A DNA stretch of 64,000 nucleotides from Oasisia sp. SBJ-2009. Its lineage: Eukaryota; Annelida; Polychaeta; Sabellida; Siboglinidae. The first letter of the stretch is position 1. Every line of letters starts with the position of its first letter. This document shows, in pieces, positions 12,927 through 24,570 of the stretch. Position numbers and translations under genes: made by a program. The notes below the pieces were generated by a model, which did no database searches, had not been told where the DNA came from, and saw only the letters and a program-made list of their open reading frames with translations. The DNA lies in assembly GCA_964017155.1 (NCBI GenBank), contig OZ024865.1:15926877-15990876 (forward strand), read 5' to 3'.

Positions 12927-15900
12927 TGTGTACTAATTTCATTATTTTCTTCAGGTGGAGAATCGGATTGTGCAGTTAATCTTTAGGAAGAAAACGAGAT
13001 TGACGTGAAATTATTTTTTCTCTTTTTCTTTAGGAGGAGAATTAGCTTGTAGGAATGTATACTAATTATGAACTTGTGAAGTTTATTTTTAGGAGGAGAA
13101 ACAGATTGTAGACATGTGTACTAATTTGATACTTTTTCCTTTAGGGGGAGATTGAGATTGTAGGTATGTGTACTAATTTGATATTTTTCCTTTAGGAGGA
13201 GAAAGAGATTGTAGACATGTGTACTAATTTGAAAAAAAATCCTTTAGGAGGCGATTGATATTGTAGACATGTGTACTAATTTGATACTTTTTACTTTAGG
13301 AGGAGATTGAGATTGTAGGCATGTGTACTAATTTGATATTTTTCCTTTAGGTGGAGAAAGAGATTGTAGGCATGTGTACTAATTTGATAATTGTTCCTTT
13401 AGGAGGAGAAAGAGATGGTAGACATGTAAATATTATTGTATACTAATTTGATAATTTCTCTTTTAGGAGGAGATTGAGATTATAGACATGTGTACTAATT
13501 AGATGATTTTTCCTTAGGAGGATAATGAGATTGTAGACCTGTGTACTAATTTCATAGTTTTTCTTCAGGAGGAGAAAGATATTGTTGATATGTGTACTAA
13601 TTTCATTGTTTTTCTGCAGGTGGAGAATGAGATTATAGGCTAATTGTGAAGTTTACTTTTAGGAGGAGAAAGATATTGCAGACATGTGTACTAATTTAAT
13701 ATTTTTCCTTTAGGAGGAGAAACAGGTGGTAGCCCTGTGTACTAATTTGATAATGTTTCCTTTAGGAAGTGATTGAGATTGTAGGCATGTGTACTAATTT
13801 GATAATTTTTCTTTAGGAGGAGTTTGAGATTGTAGGTCTGTGTACTAATTTGATATTGTTTTCCTTTATGAGGTGAAAGAGATTGTAGGCATGTGTACTA
13901 ATTTGATAATTTTTCCTTTAGGAAGGGATTGCGATTGTAGGCATGTTACTAATTTGATATTTTTTACTGTAGGAGTAGAAAGAGATTGTAGACATGTGTA
14001 CTAATTTGATAAGTTTTCCTTTGGGAGGCGATTGAGATTGTAGACGTGTGTACTAATTTGATAATTTTTCCTTTACGAGGCGATTGAGATTGTAGGCATG
14101 TGTACTAATTTGATAATTTTTCTCTAGGAGGAAGAAAGATATTGTAGACATGTGTACTAATTTGATATGTTTTTTTCGCTCAGGAGGTGATTGAGATTGT
14201 AGGCATGTGTACTAATTTGATATTTTTCCTTTAGAAAGAGAAAGAGATTGTAGACATGTGTACTAATTTGGAAATATTTCCTTTAGGAGGCTATTGAGAT
14301 TGTAGGCATGTGTACTAATTTGATATTGTTTTCCTTTAGGAGGTGAAAGAGATTGTAGACATGTGTACTAATTTGAAAAAAATTCCTTTAGGAGGCGATT
14401 GATATTGTAGACGTGTACTAATTTGATACTTTTTACTTTAGGAGGAGATTGAGATTGTAGGCATGTGTACTAATTTGATATTTTTCCTTTAGGTGGAGAA
14501 AGAGATTGTAGGCATGTGTACTAATTTGATAATTGTTCCTTTAGGAGGAGAAAGAGATGGTAGACATGTAAATATTATTGTATACTAATTTGATAATTTC
14601 TCTTTTAGGAGGAGATTGAGATTATAGACATGTGTACTAATTAGATGATTTTTCCTTAGGAGGATAATGAGATTGTAGACCTGTGTACTAATTTCATAGT
14701 TTTTCTTCAGGAGGAGAAAGATATTGTTGATATGTGTACTAATTTCATTGTTTTTCTGCAGGTGGAGAATGAGATTATAGGCTAATTGTGAAGTTTACTT
14801 TTAGGAGGAGAAAGATATTGCAGACATGTGTACTAATTTAAAAATTTTCCTTTAGGAGGAGAAACAGATGGTAGACCTGTGTACTAATTTGATAATGTTT
14901 CCTTTAGGAAGCGATTGAGATTGTAGGCATGTGTACTAATTTGATAATTTTTCCGTTAGGAAGGGATTGAGATTGTAGGCATGTTACTAATTTGATATTT
15001 TTTACTGTAGGAAGAGAAAGAGATTGTAGACATGTGTACTAAGTTGATAAGTTTTCCTTTAGGAGGCGATTGAGATTGTAGACGTGTGTACTAATTTGAT
15101 AATTTTTCCTTTACGAGGCGATTGAGATTGTAGGCATGTGTGCTAATTTGATAATTTTTCTCTAGGAGGAAGAAAGAGATTGTAGACATGTGTACTAATT
15201 TGATATGTTTTTTTCGCTCAGGAGGTGATTGAGATTGTAGGCATGTGTACTAATTTGATATTTTTCCTTTAGAAAGAGAAAGAGATTGTAGACATGTGTA
15301 CTAATTTGGAAATATTTCCTTTAGGAGGCTATTGAGATTGTAGGCATGTGTACTAATTTGATATTGTTTTCCTTTAGGAGGTGAAAGAGACTGTAGACAT
15401 GTGTACTAATTTGATAATGTTTCCTTTAGGAGGTGAAAGAAATTGTAGACATGTGTACTAATTTGATAATTTTTCCTTTAGGAAGCGATTGAGATTGTGT
15501 GTACTAATTTGATAATTTTCCTAGGAGGAAGAAAGAGATTGTAGACATCTGTACTAATTTGATATGCTTTCTTTAGGAGGTGATTGAGATTGTAGGCATC
15601 TTTACTAATTTGATATGTTTTCTTTAGGAGGCAATTGAGATTGTAGGCATGTGTACTAATTTGATATGTTTTCTTTTAGGAGGAGATTGAAATTGTAGGC
15701 ATGTGTACTAATTTGATAATTATTTCTTTAGGAGGCGATTGAGATTGTAGGCATCTGTACTAATTTGATATGTTTTCTTTAGGAGGTGATTGAGATTGTA
15801 GGCATCTGTACTAATTTGATATGTTTTCTTTAGGAGGCGATTGAGATTGTAGGCATGTGTACTAATTTGATGTTTTCATTTAGTAGGCGATTGAGATTGT

Positions 15901-17755
15901 AGGCATGTGTACTAATTTGATATTTTTTACTGTAGGAGGAGAAAGAGATTGTAGACATGTGTACTAATTTGATAAGTTTCCTTTAGGAGGCGATTGAGAT
16001 TGTAGACATGTGTACTAATTTGATAATTTTTCCTTTACGAGGCGATTGAGATTGTAGGCATGTGTACTAATTTGATAATTTTTCTCTTGGAGGAAGAAAG
16101 AGATTGTAGACATGTGTACTAATTTGATATGTTTTTTTCGCTCAGGAGGTGATTGAGATTGTAGGCATGTGTACTAATTTGATATTTTTCCTTTAGAAAG
16201 AGAAAGAGATTGTAGACATGTGTACTAATTTGAAAATATTTCCAGGAGGCTATTGAGATTGTAGGCATGTGTACTAATTTGATATTGTTTTCCTTTAGGA
16301 GGTGAAAGAGATTGTAGACATGTGTACTAATTTGATAATTTTGCATTTAGGAGGAGATTGAGATTGTAGGCCTGTGTACTAATTTGAATTTTTTCCTTTA
16401 GGAGGTGAAAGAGACTGTAGACATGTGTACTAATTTGATAATGTTTCCTTTAGGAGGTCAAAGAAATTGTAGACATGTGTACTAATTTGATAATTTTTCC
16501 TTTAGGAAGCGATTGAGATTGTAGGCATGTGTACTAATTTGATAATTTTTCTAGGAGGAAGAAAGAGATTGTAGACATCTGTACTAATTTGATATGCTTT
16601 CTTTAGGAGGAGATTGAAATTGTAGGCATGTGTACTAATTTGATAATTTTTCCTTTAGGAAGCGATTGAGATTGTAGGCATGTGTACTAATTTGATAATT
16701 TTTCTAGGAGGAAGAAAGAGATTGTAGACATCTGTACTAATTTGATATGCTTTCTTTAGGAGTGATTGAGATTGTAGGCATCTGTACTAATTTGATGTGT
16801 TTTCTTTAGGAGGCAATTGAGATTGTATGCATGTGTACTAATTTTATAATTACTTCTTTAGGAGGCGATTGAGATTGTAGGTATGTGTACTAAGTTGATA
16901 TGTTTTCTTTTAGGAGGAGATTGAAATTGTAGGCATGTGTACTAATTTGATAATTATTTCTTTAGGAGGCGATTGAGATTGTAGGCATCTGTACTAATTT
17001 AATATGTTTTCCTTAGGAGGCGATTGAGATTGTAGGCATCTGTACTAATTTGATATGTTTTCTTTAGGAGGCGATTGAGAGTGTAGGCATGTGTACTAAT
17101 TTGATAATTTTTCCTTTAGGAGGCGATTGAGTTTGTAGGCATATGTACTAATTTGATATGTTTTCGCTTAGGAGACGATTGAGATTGTAGACATGTGTAC
17201 TAAGTAGATAATTTTTCCTTTAGGAGGCGATTGAGATTGTAGACATGTGTACTAATTTGATAATTTTTCCTTTTGGAGGAGATTGAGATTGTAGGCATGT
17301 GTACTAATTTAATAATTTTCCCTTAGGAGGAGAAAGAGATTGTAGGCTTGTGTTCTAGTTTTATAATTTTCCTTTAGGAGGAGAAGGAGATTGTAGATAC
17401 GTATAGTAATTTTGTAAAATTTTCATTTTGGAGGCGATTGGGATTGTAGGCATGTGTAATATGTTTGATATTTTTTCCTTTAGGAGGCAATTGAGATTGT
17501 AGGCATGTGTACTAATTTGATAATTTTTCCTTTGGGAGGTGAAAGAGATTATAGGCATGTGTGCTAATTTGATAATTTTTCCTTTAGGAGGCGATTGAGA
17601 TTTTAGGCATGTGTACTAATTTGATAATTTTTCCTTTAGGAGGAGATTGAGATTGTAGGCATGTGTACTTATTTGATCATTTTGCCTTTAGGAGGAGAAA
17701 GAGATTGTAGACATGTATACTAATTGATAGTTTCTCTTTTTAGGAAAGGGACATG
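12927..17755. repeat. 52-bp minisatellite, ~90 units of splice-acceptor-like sequence
   Basis: About 4.8 kb of head-to-tail units of about 52 bp. Each has the order GTGTACTAATTTGAT, a T-rich run, CCTTTAG, then GAGGAGATTGAGATTGTAG or GAGAAAGAGATTGTAGAC. TACTAAT matches the canonical branch-point heptamer except in its last base, and the T-run plus TTTAG is a polypyrimidine tract with acceptor AG, so each unit looks like a complete 3' splice site. Some units (12955, 13620, 14762) read CAG|GTGGAGAAT, closest to the start of the true exon at 17805. Longer-period copies are visible, for example a ~1.14 kb shift between marker units at 13431 and 14573. Because 52 is not a multiple of 3, stops appear in every plus-strand frame. 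Confidence 0.95.
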
Positions 17756-17804
17756 ATGTTAGACAGCATGCATAGTAAGTAATAATTATTGTTCTTTATT
17801 TCAG

Positions 17805-17945
17805 GTGGACTACGAGATGAGAGACAATGTGTACATGAAGGAGAAGAAGCCACTGAACGAGTGGGAGGAGGACTTGAAGTCCCTGGAGGAGGAGTACAAC
17901 CATAACAGGGAGGACTGGTGCATCACTCGGGGGAAACAGGGAGGT
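17805..17945 (+). CDS. Exon 2, copy A, of the minisatellite-bearing gene
   Basis: The acceptor GTTCTTTATTTCAG opens GTGGACTACGAGATGAG... and reads VDYEMRDNVYMKEKKPLNEW, then EEDLKSLEEEYNHNREDW and CITRGKQGG: charged, likely helical and coiled-coil-prone. Two donors are possible: G|GTGTGT after 17943 (phase 1) or GGT|GTGTTA after 17945 (phase 0). Phase 0 fits the open frame of exon 3 at 18025. No family is recognised. A near-identical copy lies at 20468, differing at N/K, C/R and G/E positions. The exon's first 30 bases match the 52-bp repeat unit at about 22 positions. Confidence 0.65.
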
Positions 17946-18024
17946 GTGTTATGTTGTCATCCTGTCACACAAAAGTACTTATTCTAATTTCTGTCATATC
18001 TGGTTACGTATTTTTCAATGACAG

Positions 18025-18078
18025 CTGCTCAAATATGTGTTCCATCACAACTACCTGGTAGACAAGGACTACTTCGGT
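18025..18078 (+). CDS. Start of exon 3, copy A, running into the 26-bp array
   Basis: After the acceptor TATTTTTCAATGACAG the sequence reads LLKYVFHHNYLVDKDYFG in phase 0, then passes directly into 26-bp repeats. No donor closes the exon, so either its 3' part has been overwritten by the array or it continues elsewhere. The repeat unit translates in the same frame as LVKYFFHCSW, a degenerate copy of LLKYVFHHNY, which supports this exon as the origin of the array. Family unknown. Confidence 0.5.
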
Positions 18079-20085
18079 TGCAGCTGGTCAAATGCTTCTT
18101 CCATCACAGCTGGTCAACTTCTTCCATTGCAGCTGGTAAAATACTTCTTCCATTGCAGCTGGTCAAATACTTCTTCCATTACAGTTGGTCAAATATGTCT
18201 TCCATTGCAGCTGGTCAGCCGCTTCTTCCATTGCAGCTGGTAAAATACTTCTTCCATTGCAGCTGGTCAAGTACTTCTTCCATTACAGCTTGTCAGCTGC
18301 TTCTTCCATTGCAACTGGTGAAATACTTCTTCCATTGCAGCTGGTCAAGTACTTCTTCCTTTGCAGCTGGTCAAGTGCTTCTTATATTGCAGCCGGTCAA
18401 GTACTTCTACCATTGCGGCTGGTCAAGTACTTCTTCCATTGCAGCAGTTGAAATACTTCTTCCATTGCAGCTGGTCAAGTACTTCTTCCATTGCAGCCGG
18501 TTAAGTAATTATTCCAATGGAGCTGGTCAAGTACTTCTTCCATTGCAGCAGGTGAAATACTTCTTCCATTGCAGCCGGTCAAGTAATTCTCCATTGCAGC
18601 TGGACAAGTACTTCTTCCATTGCAGCTGGTCAAATACTTCTTCCATTGCAGCTGGTCAAATACTTCTTCCATTGCAGCTGGTCAAGTACTTCTTCAATTG
18701 CAGCTGCTCAAGCGCTTCTTCCATTGCAGCTGGTCAAGTACTTTTTTTCATTGCATCTGGTCAGCTGCTTCTTCCTTTGAAACTGGTCAAGTACTTCTTC
18801 CATTGCAGCTAGTCAGCTGCTTCTTCCATTGCAGCTGATCAGCTGCTTCTTCCATTGCAGTTGGTCGTATACTTCTTCCATTGCAGCTGGTCAAATACTT
18901 CTTCCATTGCAGCTGGTCAACTACTTCTTCCATTGCAACTGGTGAAGTACTTCTTCCATTGCAAGCTGGTCAAGTACTTCTTTCATTGCAGCTGGTCAAG
19001 TACTTCTTTCATTGCAGCTGGTCAAGTACTTCTTCTATTGCAGCTGGTCAAGTACTTCTTCAATTGCAGCTGGTCAAGTACTTCTTTCATTGCAGCTGGT
19101 CAAGTACTTCTTTCATTGCAGCCGGTCAAGTACTTCTTCCATTGCAGCTGGTCAAGTACTTCTTCCATTGCAGCTGGTCAAGCACTTCTTTCATTGCAGC
19201 TGGTCAAGTACTTCTTTCATTGCAGCTGGTCAAGTACTTCTTCCATTGCAGCTGGTCAAGTACTTCTTCCATTGCAGCTGGTCAAATACTTCTTCCATTG
19301 CAGCTGGTCAAGTACTTCTTTCATTGCAGCCGGTCAAGTACTTCTTCCATTGCAGCTGGTCAAGTACTTCTTCCATTGCAGCTGGTCAAGCACTTCTTTC
19401 ATTGCAGCTGGTCAAGTACTTCTTTCATTGCAGCTGGTCAAGTACTTCTTCCATTGCAGCTGGTCAAATACTTCTTCCATTGCAGCTGGTCAAGTACTTC
19501 TTCAATTGCAGCTGCTCAAGCGCTTCTTCCATTGCAGCTGGTCAAGTACTTTTTTCATTGCATCTGGTCAGCTGCTTCTTCCTTTGAAACTGGTCAAGTA
19601 CTTCTTCCATTGCAGCTAGTCAGCTGCTTCTTCCATTGCAGCTGATCAGCTGCTTCTTCCATTGCAGTTGGTCGTATACTTCTTCCATTGCAGCTGGTCA
19701 AATACTTCTTCCATTGCAGCTGGTCAACTACTTCTTCCATTGCAACTGGTGAAGTACTTCTTCCATTGCAGCTGGTCAAGTACTTCTTTCATTGCAGCTG
19801 GTCAAGTACTTCTTTCATTGCAGCTGGTCAAGTACTTCTTCTATTGCAGCTGGTCAAGTACTTCTTCAATTGCAGCTGGTCAAGTACTTCTTTCATTGCA
19901 GCTGGTCAAGTACTTCTTTCATTGCAGCCGGTCAAGTACTTCTTCCATTGCAGCTGGTCAAGTACTTCTTCCATTGCAGCTGGTCAAGCACTTCTTTCAT
20001 TGCAGCTGGTCAAGTACTTCTTTCATTGCAGCTGGTCAAGTACTTCTTCCATTGCAGCTGGTCGACTTCTTCCATTGCAACTTTT
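18079..20085. repeat. 26-bp minisatellite, ~77 units
   Basis: Head-to-tail copies of CAGCTGGTCAAGTACTTC + TTCCATTG, 26 bp, with few variants. Each carries CTTCTTCCATTGCAG, which resembles a polypyrimidine tract plus acceptor. A block containing the marker TTGGTCGTATAC is repeated with an ~807-bp offset (18861 and 19668), close to 31 units. The unit lacks stops, so plus-strand frames of up to 264 aa run through it in all three phases. These are repeat artefacts. Confidence 0.95.
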
Positions 20086-20412
20086 TCTTTAGGATATGAA
20101 AGAGATTGTAGACACGTGTTCTAATTTGTGATAATTTTTCGTTTAGGAGGGGATTGAGATTGTAGGCATGTGTACTACTTTAATAATTTTCATTTTAGGA
20201 GGAGAAAGAGATTTTAGACATGTGTACTACTTTCATAATTTTCCCATTAGGAAGAGAAAGAGGTTTTAGACATGTGTACTAATTTGATAATGTTTCCATT
20301 AGGAGGAGATTGAGATTGTAGGCATGTGTACTTATTTGATAATTTTGCCTTTAGGAGGAGAAAAAGATTGTAGACATGTGTGCTAATTGATAGTTTCTCT
20401 TTTTAGGAAAGG
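20086..20412. repeat. Residual block of 52-bp units before exon 2 copy B
   Basis: About six 52-bp units (GTGTACTAATTTGATAAT..., TTTAGGAGGAGAAAGAG) resume directly after the 26-bp array and lead into the same exon-proximal sequence as at 17690-17804. This shows that the exon was duplicated together with the end of the 52-bp array. Confidence 0.9.
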
Positions 20413-20467
20413 GACATGATGTTAGAAAGCATGCATAGTAAGTAATAATTATTGTTCTTTATTTCAG

Positions 20468-20608
20468 GTGGACTACGAGATGAGAGACAATGTGTACATG
20501 AAGGAGAAGAAGCCACTGAAAGAGTGGGAGGAGGACTTGAAGTCCCTGGAGGAGGAGTACAACCATAACAGGGAGGACTGGCGCATCACTCGGGGGAAAC
20601 AGGAAGGT
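20468..20608 (+). CDS. Exon 2, copy B (tandem duplicate)
   Basis: Same acceptor, length and frame as the copy at 17805, 2,663 bp downstream. Differences are KEW for NEW, DWRIT for DWCIT and KQEG for KQGG. No copy has a stop or frameshift, so both could be used, in tandem or as alternatives. A transcript joining both copies stays in frame only if each donor is used in phase 0. Confidence 0.6.
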
Positions 20609-20687
20609 GTGTTATGTTGTCATCCTGTCACACAAAAGTACTTGTTCTAATTTCTGTCATATCTGGTTACGTATTTTTCAATGACAG

Positions 20688-20741
20688 CTGCTCAAATATG
20701 TGTTCCATCACAACTACCTGGTAGACAAGAACTACTTCGGT
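20688..20741 (+). CDS. Start of exon 3, copy B
   Basis: Same acceptor and frame as at 18025; reads LLKYVFHHNYLVDKNYFG (N for D) before passing into 26-bp-type repeats. As in copy A, no donor is seen. Confidence 0.45.
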
Positions 20742-22140
20742 TGCAGCTGGTCAAATGCTTCTTCCATCACAGCTGGTCAACTTCTTCCATTGCAGCTGGT
20801 AAAATACTTCTTCCATTGCAGCTGGTGAAATATTTCTTCCATTGCAGCTGGTCAAATACTTCTTCCATTGCAGCTTGTCAAATACTTCTTCAATTGCAGG
20901 TTGTCAAGTATTTCTTCCGTCACAGTGGATCAACTGTTTCTTCCATTATAGCTGGTCAGGTATTTTTTACCATAATATGTGGTGTGGTCAAGTACTTCTT
21001 GGTCCATTGTAGCTGGTCAAGTGCTTCTTATAACACAATTGGTCAACTGCTTCTTTTATCATATCTGGTCATGTATTTGTTCCAAAGTATCTGGTCTTGT
21101 CAAGTGCTTCCTTTCATTGCAGTAGGGCAACTACTTATTCCATCACAGCTGGCCATGTAATGTTTAATAATATCTATTCAGGTCAAGTACTCCTATCATT
21201 GCAGCTGGTCAAGTAGTTCTTCCATTGCAGCTGGTCAAGTAGGTTTTCCATTATAGCCTATAAAAACGTCTTCCATCACATATGGTCATATGTAGTTGTT
21301 CCATAATATCTGGTCTGGTCTACTATTTCTTCCATTGTGGACAGTCAAGTACTGGTTGCATAAGTACTTATTCCATCACAGCTGGTCAAACACTTCTCCC
21401 ATAATGTCTGGTGTGATCAAGTACTCTTCCATTGCAACTGGTGATTTACTTGATCCAGCGCATGCCTGTTCCACCACTGCAGGTCAAGTACTTGTTCCAT
21501 TTCAGCTGTTCAAACACTTCTTTTATTGCAGGTAGTCAAGTACTCAATCCATGACAGCTGGCCAACTGCTTGTTTCATAACCATTGATCAACTGTTTGTT
21601 GCTTCGCTATTGGCCAACTGTTTGTTCCTTCTCCATTAGTCAAGTACTTGTTCCATAAAATCTGTTCATTCATAGTCAAATACTTGTTCCACAGCAGCTG
21701 GTCAGGATGGTCAAGAAATTGTTCCTTCACAATTGGCAAGGCATTTGTTCCATCACAGTTGTGTAAACTAACTGTTCCATTGCAGCTTGTCAAGCACTTA
21801 TTCCATCTCAGCTGTTCCATCACAACTCACGAAGTACTTGTTCCATAATTGTTGGTCAGGTCCTTGCACCATTGCTGCTTATCAAGTATTGGTTTTAATG
21901 CAGCTGTTCAAGTAATTGCTTTGTACAACTAGTCAAGTATTTATTCCACTACGATTGGTCAAATACTTTTTCCATAACACTTGGTCAAGTACTTGTTCTA
22001 TCACAGCTGGTCCAGTATTTGTTCCATCACAACTTGTGATGTAATGTAGTTGTCCCATCACAGCTGGTCATATACTTGTTCCATCACAGCTGATCAAGTA
22101 GTTGTTAATTCATAGTTGGTCAAGTACTAGGTCCATCACC
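20742..22140. repeat. Diverged 26-28-bp minisatellite
   Basis: Units of the same family (TCCATCACAGCTGGTCAAG) but far more varied in length and sequence than at 18.1-20.1 kb. They are probably older copies; many read CATCACAG where the homogenised array has CATTGCAG. CATCAC is also the exon 3 sequence, so these units are nearer the presumed parent. Confidence 0.85.
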
Positions 22141-22179
22141 AGTGTTGTTCACTCACACATGCACACACGCACACGCACG

Positions 22180-22554
22180 CCCTTGGCAAAAAATTCTATT
22201 GAAAACTATAGATTTTCTATAGAATTCTGTAGAATTCTATAGAATTCTATAGAATTCTATAGATTTTTGCAGTTTTCTATAGAATTCTACAGAATTTTCT
22301 ATAGGTGTTGTGTGGCCTAAAGTTTTCTATAGAATTTCATAGATTTTTCTATAGTTTTCTACATAATTCTATAGAATTCTACTGAATTTTCTTTAGATTT
22401 TGTGAGGCCTAAAGTTTTCTATAGAATTCTATAGATTTATGCAGTTTTCTAAAGAATTCTATAGATTTGTCTATAGAAAACTATTGGCGAAAATCCTATA
22501 GAAAACTATAAGCAAAAATCATATAGAATATTCTATAGATTTTTTTGCCAAGGG
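22180..22554. mobile_element. Fold-back element made of TTCTATAGAA motifs
   Basis: The ends GCCCTTGGCAAAAAATTCTA and its complement face each other 375 bp apart. The interior is almost wholly TCTATAGAATT and related palindromic words. The element sits inside a CA-rich microsatellite (CACACGCACGC on both sides). No coding capacity. Confidence 0.65.
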
Positions 22555-22559
22555 CGCAT

Positions 22560-23261
22560 GCACGCACATGCACACGCACACGCCCACACACACACTCACA
22601 CACATGAAAGGAAGGGTTTGTGGGCAACCTTTAGTTCATTCTGATGCCGACGTAGTGTAATAATAAACTAATATACAGGTACTTTTATCCCACTTACGAC
22701 TTTACGCAAAGCCTTTACCCAAACAATTATATTGCCTTGTTAACGGTATTGTTAACGGTATTATTAAAGCGTGTCACATTTACAATTAATGTAGGTATGG
22801 CAGCCATATATGTGTTTATTTATATAAAGTCATTAGTATGTATACTACTAGGCCTACTAATTTGAGGAATGCTGGTAAATGTACGTACCAATGCTTTGGG
22901 CACTGCAGTGCAGAATGGATAGCGTGATCAACTGGTAACACTTGAACGTTTAAGTAGTTTATTTTGTTTAAATTATTAATTATACTGATATCTACAGTCA
23001 ATTGCAGACTGATAAAAAAAAAACATAATGTTGAAAACTATGACTACTTTTTTCTTGTAGAACGTTTGTTTGTTATCACTTCAGCTATTGTAATTTTTTT
23101 AAACTTTGCTACATTGTTTTTTTCTTCAGCATTAATTTTATGCATTACTGTGTTTTCCAATGATCTGCTACACAAATTAAATACATTCTATGAGATCATG
23201 TGAAAAGTACTCAAGATGACAATATTGTTAATTACTACCATGTTCAAATGATATTGTTGCA
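22560..23261. other. No supported gene
   Basis: AT-rich sequence between two repeat blocks. The frames at 22816-23001 and 22964-23203 show no domain features. Confidence 0.35.
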
Positions 23262-24570
23262 TGGTAACTGGACACTCACATTGGACACTCATCCTGGACA
23301 CTCACACTGGACACTCACCCTGGACACACCTTGGACACTCACCTTGGACACAAATACTGGACACTCATGCTGGACACTCACCTTGGACACTCACCTTGGA
23401 CACACATGCTGGACACTCACCTTGGACTCTCACCTTGGACATTCACACTGGACACTCACACTGGACACTCACATTGGACACTCATACTGGACACTCACCT
23501 TGGAACATTGACCGAGGACACTCACCTTGGACACTTACACTGGACACTCACATTGGACACTCACTGAGGACACTCTCCCAGGACACTCTCCCATGACACT
23601 CACCATGGACACTCACACAGGACACTCACCCAGGACATTCACCCTGGACACTCACACTTGACACTCACACTGGACATTCACACTGAACACTCACCTTAGA
23701 CTCTCACCTTGGACACTCAACTTGGACACTCACCAGCACACTCACAGTGGACACTCGCCTTGGACACTGACCCAGGACACTCACCTTGGACACTTACACT
23801 GGACACTCACATTGGACACTCATACTGGACACTCACATTGGACATTGATCCAGGACACTCACCTTGGACACTTAAACGGGACACTCACCTTGGACACTCA
23901 CACTGGACACTCACTGGGGACACTCTCCCAGGACACTCACCCTGGAAACTCACCCAGGACACTCACCGTGGACACTCACCCTGGACACTCACCCTGGACA
24001 CTCACACTGTACACTCACACTGGACACTCACACTGGACACTCACACTGGACACTCACCTTAGACTCTCACCTTGGACACTCACCAGCACACTCACACTGG
24101 ACACTCACACTGGACACTCGCCTTGGACACTGACCCAGGACACTCACCTTGGACACTTACACTGGACACTCACCGTGGACACTCACCTTGGAAACCCACC
24201 TTGGACACTCACCCAGGACACTCACATAGGACACTCACCCTGGACACTCACCCAGGACACTCACACTGGACACTCACCAGGAACCTCACCTTGGACACTC
24301 ACCAGGACACTCACTTTGGACACTCATCCAGGGCACTCACCTTGGACACTCACCAGGACACTCACCTTGGACACTCATCCAGGGCACTCACCTTGGACAC
24401 TCAACCAGAACACTCACACTGGACACTCACCCGGACACTCACATTGGACACTCATCCTGGACACTTACTTTGAACATCACACTGGACACTCACACTGGAC
24501 ACTCACATTGGACACTCACCCAGGACCCTCACCTTGGACACTCACCCTGGACACTCACCTTGGACACTAA
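23262..24570. repeat. 12-bp minisatellite GGACACTCACCT, ~100 units
   Basis: Tandem 12-mers (TGGACACTCACC with CA, CT, CC variants), occasionally 11 or 13 bp. The repeat encodes WTLTLDTH-type peptides in several plus-strand frames up to 282 aa. Composition is uniform and no other protein features appear, so these are not genes. The reverse strand reads GGTGAGTGTCCA. Confidence 0.95.

Noticed and set aside
12927..17755. A CRISPR-like array
   Set aside because: Units are contiguous without unique spacers, the unit is 52 bp and A/T-rich, and the context is eukaryotic.
17744..17774. A 31-nt micro-exon before a perfect GTAAGT (TTTTTAG|GAAAGGGACATG...CATA|GTAAGT)
   Set aside because: It aligns with a diverged 52-bp unit, and the only frame fitting exon 2 in phase 0 contains a TGA. 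The donor-like sequence may be chance.
18018..20124. Plus-strand ORFs of 110-264 aa (KYFFHCSW repeats)
   Set aside because: Pure translations of a 26-bp tandem repeat in all three frames, with no start context, no non-repeat domain and no conserved frame.
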